NCBI GenBank assembly: GCA_941918925.1
Contig: OW799233.1
Coordinates: 58,557,841-58,621,840, forward strand
Direction: 5' to 3'
Origin: Phyto melanocephala
Taxonomy: Eukaryota; Arthropoda; Insecta; Diptera; Rhinophoridae
DNA: 64,000 bases
Below are positions 56,260-64,000 of the stretch, in pieces; position 1 is the first letter of the stretch, and every line of letters begins with the position of its first letter. Under the pieces are notes generated by a model that saw nothing but the letters and a program-made list of their open reading frames with translations, did not search any database and was not told the DNA's origin. Position numbers and translations under genes: made by a program.

Positions 56260-58627
56260 ATGTCCGAGATGTGTGAACCTTTAACACTTGATAGAGGTTT
56301 TTATTAATTAATTATAATGATTTAATTGTAAATTTACTTTATACTTGTACTGAAGATGTTAAGCGATCCATTGAACTTTTGGAGAAATTGCAAGCGAGTG
56401 GAGATTTTCCTACCACCAAATTAGCTGCGTTACAGAAAGTATTACAAAGCGAATTTCTCAATGCAGTTCGTGAGGTCTATGAGCACGTCTATGAAACAGT
56501 AGATATACAAGGCTCTCAAGACGTTCGTGCTTCCGCAACGGCAAAGGCAACAGTGGCTGCGTTTGCTGCAAGTGAAGGTCATGCTCATCCTCGTGTTGTT
56601 GAGTTACCAAAAACCGAAGAAGGTATATATATTCAATAAAATGAGTATATACACAAATTTTCATTTATTTTAACAATCTTGAAAAGGTCTTGGCTTTAAT
56701 GTAATGGGTGGCAAAGAACAAAACTCTCCAATATATATATCACGTATAATTCCTGGAGGCGTAGCAGATCGTCATGGTGGTCTAAAACGTGGTGACCAAC
56801 TGCTATCTGTCAATGGCGTGGTATGTAAATTAATATTTAATTATAAAGAAATATTCATTAACTGCGGTAACATAATTTTTTAAAGTAGCATATAACAGAT
56901 TGCGGTTGGTACAATAAAATTTTAGTTTTTTCTTGATCCGTTATAGTCACCTAACTGCAAAGATCGTCATTATTTCAAATTCTATGGTAAGGTTTTTTTT
57001 ATTTTTTTTTGTAAAATTTGAGATTTCTGATTTGCTTCATATATCTTGTCGTAACTTTAGAACGACGTACTCGATTTTGTTAAACAATCGGTCAAAAAAC
57101 TTTAAATTGCGACAGTTTTAAGTCGTTCTTATATCATTTTCTGATTTAGCCATAAGCTTTGGAGTTATTTAGGTAGAAGTCGAATTTGTTGGTTTTATAA
57201 TAAAATTTTTGAATTCAAAAAGCTTATAAAAATAGAAACTAATAATTACCAGTTTTAGTACTTGATCTTAAAGCTGCATGTAGTAGAAATAAAATAAAAT
57301 GTGTGGCATGAAAATCCATCGATAAATTCATGTTTTATTCCCGATAATGGTAGTACAATTTTAAATTTATTATCAGTACGCAATTGATATAAGCATGTAT
57401 ACTGCAGTGTGCCCATGTATGTTAAAAACCACTAATGTTGTTCTTCGATACTTATTTCTTTGAAAAAATCGGGAATAATTATTATTTTCAGTTCCTGGTT
57501 TCTGCTTTTGGTTAATACCAGGAGATACTGTAACGTACCGTCTAGTGTTAATGAAAATTGCGATATGTCAATTCAATTTCAATGGAGGAAACTTTTATGT
57601 GATAATTACCGACTTAATAAAAGAATTGAACCATTGACATGTGGTTTCAACAAGACGATGCCACATGGCACGCTATACCATAAAAATATTGAGAGACGAG
57701 TTTGGTGAGCAATTATTTTCACATTTGCATCGGGCCAGAGTTCACCAACCACTTAAATGAATTTTTTAATAAAATAGAGCTTCCTCGTTAACAAATACGA
57801 TAATCTAGACACCCATTAACCATTTGGAGTCAGTGAAAGCAGTTTTCAAGTCATGTTTACTGTGTGAAAGTTCATAAATTAGTGCCCGTCAAATCTACCT
57901 GGTTGAGTAGTTTATCACTTTGTGATTCACTGTACATACAACAATGCGAAACATTTAACAACAGCGAATGTTTTGGTAGCAAGTTAAATCATTGTCAGGG
58001 ACGAATGCGTAATGGTTCACTAAACTACGGGCGGTGTTTCAAAATGTTTAGAAGGAAACTATTGCTCCTCTCACGGTCAAATTATCCAATTTGTTCATTT
58101 TCGCACCTGTCAACAAACCGAAAAATGTGTTAAATCACCAGTGCCATAAACAAGGGCTATTAAATTGCATTTTTTTTAAACCGATTTCTTTATGATTTTT
58201 GTATACTTATCAATTAATGTTTTTGGAGTATTCATTTTGCCTAAATACAAAACTGAATTTATTTAAGCTAATAAGTTAATATAATATTGATTGCGTCAGG
58301 TTCTCTTGGTCAGCTTGTTATATATAAATTATATACGTACAATCATCACACTGTTAACACCTATTAGAATGCAATTGTTTTTAATTTAATTAAAAGCTCT
58401 TACGGACGCAACGTAATATTTTAGTATAAGATATATTTTTTTTATTTTTAATTCCTATAACTTCATTTCTTTTACAGTCAGTTGAGGGTGAAAATCACGA
58501 AAAAGCTGTGGAACTTCTCAAACAAGCAATTGGTTCTGTAAAGCTTGTTGTACGGTATACACCGAAGGTTTTGGAAGAAATGGAGATGCGTTTTGACAAA
58601 CAGCGTACTACGCGCCGTAGACAATAG
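56260..58627 (+). CDS. veli: Lin-7 homologue Veli, four exons
   Basis: Exons 56260-56296, 56356-56622, 56687-56820 and 58478-58627, all with GT-AG borders and consistent phases, give 588 nt, 195 codons plus stop. The L27 domain spans roughly residues 10-70 ([20 protein letters not shown]). The PDZ domain spans about 93-175, with the GLGFNVMGG carboxylate loop split by the intron between exons 2 and 3, then [20 protein letters not shown]. The end is a basic RRRQ tail. Lin-7 proteins are scaffolds joining CASK- and Stardust-type partners through L27 at synapses and epithelial junctions. The length matches my recollection of the fly protein. The last intron is 1.66 kb and holds unexplained Cys-rich frames. 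Confidence 0.95.
57460..58140 (+). other. Cys-rich reading frames inside veli intron 3, unrecognised
   Basis: Two plus-strand frames (57460-57708 and 57864-58133) are less AT-rich than the intron. They encode evenly spaced cysteines: [20 protein letters not shown] and PLTCGFNK in the first, [20 protein letters not shown] and NYGRCFK in the second. A neighbouring frame after the last continues [19 protein letters not shown]. The first frame starts with a hydrophobic run ([13 protein letters not shown]) that could be a signal peptide. I recognise no family. A nested secreted-protein gene, now possibly broken, is one reading; chance is another. Confidence 0.3.
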
Positions 58628-58657
58628 TATGTAATTATTATGCGAATTAAAAACAAG

Positions 58658-59512
58658 TAAGAGCGCTATATTCGGCCGTGCCGAATCTTATATACCCTTC
58701 ACAACGTGTAGTCATGCAATAACAGTAGTTTGTATCACCATTCATCTCATATGAAATACGTACATACATATAAAAAATATACATATATAAAAAACATCCC
58801 ATTGTAAAATTATAAATTTACGTATGTATGTAAAAAAAAAAAAATAAAAAAAAAATTAAAAAAAAAAATTTAAAAAAAAAATTTAAAAAAAAATTAAAAA
58901 AAAAAATTTTTAAAAAAGTAATTAAAATATATATAATTAATATAAAACAAAAAAAAAAATAAAAAAAAAAATTAAAAAAAAAAATAATAAAAATATAAAT
59001 AATATATTAAATAAAAAATAAAAAAAAAAATAAAAAAAAAATTAAAAAAAAAAATTAAAAAAAAAATTTTTAAAATATAAAAAAATTTTTTTTTTGGCTC
59101 TGCTGGGATTCGATCCCACGTTTACTTTAGCCAATATACAAGTTTGTATGTATGTATGTTGTTGTTGTAATGTTGTTTTTGTGAAAAAAAAATCGAGGTG
59201 GTCGTGGGTTTTTGCTCATATCTCAGTTGTTTATGTACCGATGTTTCTGATTTTCAATAGCGATATACTCCCGAATATTTCTGATATTTTAATACCTCAC
59301 CCGGGTCCAAGTGATGTCGGGGGGCTTCAAAAAGTTGATTTCAACATACACACGGACAGACGGTCAGACGGACAGACTGACAGAGCTTAATCGACTTCCC
59401 TATTCATAAGCTTTCAGAAAATATATACTTTATGGGGTCGGAAATGAAAATTGTAGAAATTTCACACGGAATGACAAACCTATATATACCCTTTTTCACT
59501 GTGTGAAGGGTA
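58658..59512 (+). repeat. Dispersed repeat family B, complete copy downstream of veli stop
   Basis: Head AACAAGTAAGAGCGCTATAT, A-rich block (58830-59090), GGCTCTGCTGGGATTCGATC, GAGGTGGTCGTGGG, GGACAGACGGTCAGACGG, TTATGGGGTCGGAAATG and the CACTGTGTGAAGGGTATAAA tail. It starts about 30 bases after the veli stop codon. Confidence 0.8.
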
Positions 59513-59570
59513 TAAAAATCTTAAACGAAAAGATGCATTCATAGAAAGTAATTTGTGTATTTGCTAATTC

Positions 59571-59576
59571 AATAAA
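59571..59576 (+). terminator. Likely veli polyadenylation signal
   Basis: AATAAA in TTCAATAAAGTATC, the first such signal in non-repeat sequence after the stop codon. Other AATAAA words lie in the A-rich repeat and could be used. Confidence 0.4.
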
Positions 59577-60211
59577 GTATCTTCATTTAATTAAAACACT
59601 ATATTTGCAAAGGTATTTAATATAACCATAACAGTCAAGTGTTGATTCTCAGTAACTGATCATTTCTGGAAAAAATATTGATTTCTTAAATTAAGAGAAA
59701 TTTTTTAGTAACCTGCTGTTAACGTTAACTAATGTTATAAAGACAATATTTTAAAGAGTGAGAAAAAAAATCATACACACTAAAATTTATCTATGTTCCA
59801 ACAAACTATAATTGTTGTAATCACGTTTGCTTTTAAAAATATGTCGGATATAATATTTTCTAAATAATTCAAATTCAACTGTTACCCTAGGTTGCCACAA
59901 GCAAGTATTACATAGGAAACTAAAAGTTAATTTTAAAAATGTCGAAGTGAAGAGTTGCAATAATTGCTATACATAACTACCTTTAGAGTTACCAAAAACA
60001 TTACACATACAAATTTAAAAGGCAATATTTATAAATTATTATATTATTTTTGTTTATATTTAATTAAATTATTGTTTAAGAAAGACATCAATTGTGTTCG
60101 TTGTGTAAATTTGAAGAACAAATATTATACATATGTAAATCTTTTCATATACTTACAAAATAAGTTATAGTTATAATTATTGTTTTACCAAAAATCTGTA
60201 AATATGTATTA
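59577..60211. other. Intergenic, nothing recognised
   Basis: AT-rich. The frame at 59964-60170 has no recognised motif. Confidence 0.3.
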
Positions 60212-60640
60212 GTGTGTGTTGGGTCAACTATAATATTTACGTGCTGTTCGGATCAACAGATAACAAGGTTACAGGGACTTCAAAATAAGGCTATGCGTAA
60301 AATTTTGAAATGCAATCGTTTCACTACAATAAAATATATGTTAGGCATGCTGAAATGGCTAAACATACAACAAAGGCTGCAACTTAATACAATATTTCTT
60401 ATCCAGAAAATGAAACTGGGAAATGCACCAAGCTACTTAATTGAACAAATAAAATAATTTGGAGAGGTTCAACCATATCGTCTTAGAAATGCCGTAGATT
60501 TTAGAACATGTAGAGCAGACAAGTGCAATGCAGAAATCCTTATTTTACAAAGGGCGTAGTCTCCACAACATGATGCGAAATGATATAAAAAAATTAAACA
60601 AATATTAATTCTTTTAGAAAAAAACTGTAAATTTTATAAA
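60212..60640 (+). pseudogene. LINE ORF2 C-terminal fragment
   Basis: The frame has ITRLQGLQNKAMRKILKCNR and YMLGMLKWLNIQQRLQLNT and stops at 60457. It continues past the stop with VQPYRLRNAVDFR. This is the post-RT region of a non-LTR retrotransposon (an LQxLQNKAxR block followed by a WL-x-QRL block). It differs from the fragment at 37076. No polymerase motifs remain. Confidence 0.65.
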
Positions 60641-60710
60641 AAATGTTTAATTTTTTCTAATCAGTGTGTTTTTAATTGTTTTGTTAACGTAACATGAAAT
60701 GTAATACTAT

Positions 60711-60810
60711 GTTCACACGCGCGCCTTAATTGTCAATTTATAATATCGCAATTAATGCTATGTTCACACACGCGCCTTAATTGTCAATTTATAATATTTT
60801 CGCAATTAAA
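60711..60810. repeat. Two-copy tandem, about 48-bp unit
   Basis: GTTCACACGCGCGCCTTAAT and GTTCACACACGCGCCTTAAT begin two successive copies, each continuing TGTCAATTTATAATAT. Confidence 0.75.
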
Positions 60811-61407
60811 GGCCTTATTGAGCTCAATTTACCATACTAAAAATTATAAATTGAGCAATATGTACTTAATTGTTTCACTTATTGTCTTAAACTCGAAATA
60901 CAACCCAACATACCAAATTACTTGTGAATAATATTATAATAAGCTTACCAACACAAGCCGCAAGCTTGTAAAAGAGTTGTGAATCGATTGTAAAATGTTT
61001 GTGTAACAATTATAGAATAATTGAAACGGAACCCTTATTCATAAGCTTAAATGTACACGATTACTATAAGCTATTGCTTGTAATAGTAGAATAAGCTTAC
61101 GAAAATAATATTGTTTTAAGATTATCCTTGTAATTTAAGAATAAGCTTACGACAGTAATATTGTACTAAGCCTATCCAATTGTTGAATAGACGGTAATTA
61201 TTATAAATTAACATTAATTTCATTAATTCAGTTCTTTTTTTTTGGTAATTTCAGTTTTTATTTACATTTTTAGTTTTTTTTGAAATTTAAAATAAATTCA
61301 TTAGTTCAGTTCTTTTTTTTGTTGTTATTTAAGTTATAATTAACTTATAAACAAAAGTTTATATATACATTTTTAGTTTTTTGGAAATTTTTATTAAATT
61401 CATTAGT

Positions 61408-61526
61408 TCAGTTCTTTTTTGATTTATAATTGTTTCGCATCTTAATACGATTTTTGGCGAACTGAAAGAACACTCGCGTCTCCTTAACAAATTGATCCTC
61501 CGTGTTACCCACTGATAAAGCTGCAT
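61408..61526 (-). CDS. Possible terminal exon of a small element-borne gene
   Basis: A minus-strand frame AALSVGNTEDQFVKETRVFF continues to a RIKMRNNYKSKKN end and stop at 61408-61410. It is preceded by a TTTCATAG acceptor and, 60 bases upstream, a GTAAGT donor (near 61583) after CLRNAIR-encoding sequence. The spliced frame is consistent. No family is recognised. Basic composition would suit a DNA-binding tail. Confidence 0.25.
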
Positions 61527-61768
61527 CTATGAAATGTAGAAATTAATTGATTATTTTTTTCAGTTAATATTTTTAATTGAACTTACTTCGTATTGCATTT
61601 CTAAGGCATTTCTAATTATTTTATTATAAATAATATTACATAGGTACCATTTATTTTTTCCCACAACACAATTATAACTTTTATTCACTTTGAAATTTGA
61701 ACACTAAATGCAAAATACAAAAGAAATTTGTCAACAAATAAAACTGCACTTGTTGACAAATTTCCCGT

Positions 61769-61862
61769 ACATACATATCGTCGTTCTCAAATTATTGTGT
61801 TCTATAGGTATACGTTTTATGGGTAACATAGAACACAATAACTTGTGAACGACGATATGTAC
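61769..61862. repeat. Inverted repeat with ATCGTCGTTC core
   Basis: ACATATCGTCGTTCTCAAAT and TATTGTGTTCTAT are mirrored by ATAGAACACAATAACTTGTG and AACGACGATATGT after a ~22-base spacer. A related word occurs at about 34477-34515. Confidence 0.65.
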
Positions 61863-61983
61863 TTAAGAAGCATAGTTTTTGTGTGCATACATACGAACTG
61901 TCCAGAAACAGTTGTGAATCCACTATTGTCATAATATTATTCACAAGTGGTATTGCAGTTTTATTTCTATTTGGTATGTTGGG

Positions 61984-62529
61984 AACTCTTTCGCAGTATG
62001 TTCAGTGAGGCATTTTAAATGTCAAACAAATAAATATACAAAAACCAAAAATTAAGAAAATGAAAAATTTTTGATGAAAAATTTTTTTTAAGTATATATA
62101 TATAATTGTAAATATATTTTATGAACAGGAAAACCAGTGAAGAGAAAACATTATTTGATTTGGTATAAATACATCGTATTTTTGCAGCTATCAAATGCTA
62201 ATGGAGTAAGATAAATTGAGATGTGTGAACACTTATTTTAATTGCTTAATCAACACTAAATTGAAACAATTAAAGATATCTGTCTGAACAGGGTATAAAT
62301 TAAAGTACATAAAAATACTACTTATAAATAAATAAATAGACAACAGGGTTTCAATAATTGTCATTTTACTTTCTGAAAACTTAAAAAAAATATTTGTTGA
62401 AAAATTCCTTGAAATCTCAGTGGAAAGTAAAAAAATTATGAGTGTGTTAGTGAAGCAATGTAAGTGTATTGCGAATTTCAGGTATTTACTTTCAAGTGTA
62501 AATGCTAGGTTAAAATTATATGCAGTTTT
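61984..62529. other. Intergenic, nothing recognised
   Basis: AT-rich. A GTGTGAACAC word near 62227 is inverted relative to the GTTCACACG words at 60711, hinting at a larger inverted-repeat structure. Confidence 0.3.
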
Positions 62530-64000
62530 TTATACCCGCCACCAAAAAAATGGTGGGGGTATATTCATTTTGTCATTCCGTTTGTAACACATCGAAATAT
62601 CCATTTTAGACCCCATAAAGTATATATATTCTGAATCAGGGTTTGATTTGATGACGATCTAGCTATGTCCGTCCGTCTGTCCGTCTGTCCGTCTGTTGAA
62701 AGCACGATAGAGGTCGCACCGAAAAAGCTAGGAGGCTCAAATTTTGCCAGAATCTTTCTTATAGACAAGGTTTGTTTGGTATTGAAAATGGGCTATATCG
62801 GAATATTAGGAAGTGAGTTATAGCTCGGAATGCAAGAGTAGGTCGAAAAAACCGTGTCCTACGAACATCGAATAAAATGGTATTGTGTCCATACGGATTA
62901 ACGTAGAGTCATGAAACTTCGAATATATATTTCTCGAGTCAAAACAATATTTCTCACCAAAAATTACCTAAATCTAATCATTAGTAAAGGAGTTATCGAT
63001 CAAAATGTACGAAAATTTATACCGCACAGTGTATTTTTCGGTATATTTAAAAACAAAAACGTCATAAAAGCAACAAAATTGGATGTACGACTCTGAAATT
63101 TTGCAAAATTTGCTTTTTGGTGAGAGGCTTTTTTTTAACGGAAAATCAATGTGCCACGCCCACTTTTACGCCCACCTCCCATATAACGTTTTACCTAAAA
63201 TTCATATAATTTCTCTATTAATAAAGATTTTGGAATAATAAAAGGCTATATTGAAACATCTAAAATGTACTCATTCGCAGAAATAACTTTGACACGCCTA
63301 CTATAACGCCCACTTTTCACGTTATATACCGTTAATGAAATTTAAAAGCTCATAAAACCGCCGAAATTAGAGGTATGATGATCAAATTTGCTACGTATAT
63401 CCCCCTAGGCAATGTCATTATTGTGCCAAAAAATTAAGATGCCACGCCCACTTTTACGCCCACCTCCCATATAACGTTTTACCTAAAGTTCATATAATTT
63501 CTCTATTAAAAAAGATTTTGGAATAATAAAAGGCTATATTGAAACATCTAAAATGTACTCATTCGCAAAAATAACCTTGACACGCCTACTATAACGCCCA
63601 CTTTTCACGTTATCTAATGAAATTTCAAAGCTCATAAAACCGCCAAAATTTGATGTATGATGATCAAATTTGCTACGTATATCCCCCTAGGCAGTGTCAT
63701 TATTGTACAAAAAAATTAAGGTGCCACGCCCACTTTTACGCCCACCTACCATATAACGCTTTACCTAAAATTCATATAATTTCTCTATTAAAAAAGATTT
63801 TGGAATAATAAAAGGCTATATTGAAACATCTAAAATGTACTCATGAGTAAAAATAACTTTGACACGCCTACTATAACGCCCACTTTTCACGTTATCTACC
63901 GTTAATGAAATGTTAAAGCTCATAAAACCGACAAAATTAGAGGTATGATGAGGAAATTTACTACATATATCCTTCTAGTCAATGTAGTTGTTGTGCCAAA
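62530..64000 (-). repeat. Dispersed repeat family C with tandem array, runs off window
   Basis: Starts TTATACCCGCCACCAAAAAA, then GTCATTCCGTTTGTAACACA, the ACCCCATAAAGTATATATAT module and a GTCCGTCTGTC run at 62665-62700. From about 63151 a 282-288-bp unit repeats three times to the window end. Each unit has a GTGCCACGCCCACTTTTACG block, a GACACGCCTACTATAACGCC block and a CCCCTAGGCA-like block. The fragment at 4600-4742 is the same end in the other orientation. No coding capacity. Confidence 0.75.
63151..64000. repeat. Tandem array, 282-288-bp unit
   Basis: TGCCACGCCCACTTTTACG occurs at 63152, 63440 and 63722. The third unit is cut by the window end. Confidence 0.85.

Larger units (their letters stand above)
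60904..61983. mobile_element. Inverted-repeat element, 1.08 kb
   Basis: CCCAACATACCAAAT begins the left end and is inverted at the right end. A second shared block, ACTTGTGAATAATATTAT, lies one base further in on the left but 20 bases further in on the right. AATAAGCTTAC words recur inside. Superfamily and target duplication were not resolved. Confidence 0.5.

Overview
The window is AT-rich eukaryotic DNA from a higher dipteran fly; a calyptrate such as a blowfly or muscid seems likely, but species is not resolvable by eye. The evidence is two spliced genes with clear Drosophila counterparts (shams and veli), short GT-AG introns, and a dense set of insect transposon families. No rRNA, tRNA, CRISPR or prokaryotic-style operon was seen.

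Host genes occupy only about 48.1-59.6 kb. They lie head to head: shams (glucoside xylosyltransferase, Notch EGF modification) on the minus strand at 48140-49471 and veli (Lin-7 L27-PDZ scaffold) on the plus strand at 56260-58627. Both models close in frame over four exons (368 and 195 aa). The DNA between their start codons is filled almost entirely by one 6.4-kb foldback (inverted-repeat) element at 49741-56150, flanked by a 7-bp target duplication. A dispersed repeat also sits between the veli stop codon and its likely polyadenylation signal.

Everything else is mobile DNA in various stages of decay, often nested. 1-2910 and 11.7-15.5 kb: two copies of a long-terminal-inverted-repeat element with a decayed, intron-containing candidate transposase of a widespread but, to my knowledge, functionally uncharacterised arthropod family. 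35.4-37.9 kb: a third element with unrelated long inverted repeats and the same N-terminal zinc-type module. 8.7-11.3 kb: a P-superfamily-like element with a THAP exon and an 8-bp target duplication, inside an older element. 12.7-13.6 kb: a Helitron with a 121-bp tandem array. 16.9-18.7 kb: a solo LTR with a 4-bp duplication. 18.8-26.7 kb: a Ty3/Gypsy-type retrotransposon with two 2-kb LTRs whose reverse transcriptase-RNase H-integrase core is deleted. 29.4-33.3 kb: a LOA-like LINE with a 12-bp duplication. 39.8 kb: a hAT remnant. 40.4 kb: a pogo/mariner-like MITE. 41.7-42.5 kb: a palindromic P-like MITE. 42.8-44.5 kb: a Penelope-like element. 44.5-47.6 kb: a PIF/Harbinger element carrying a DD37E Tc1/mariner element. 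60.2-62 kb: a LINE fragment and an inverted-repeat element. 62.5 kb to the end: a repeat with a ~285-bp tandem array.

Three related dispersed repeat families (called A, B and C here) share a module around the sequence ATAAAGTATATAT plus runs of GTCCGTCTGTC, and recur at about ten sites. Every recognisable transposase or reverse transcriptase here is interrupted or truncated, so no autonomous element is evident.
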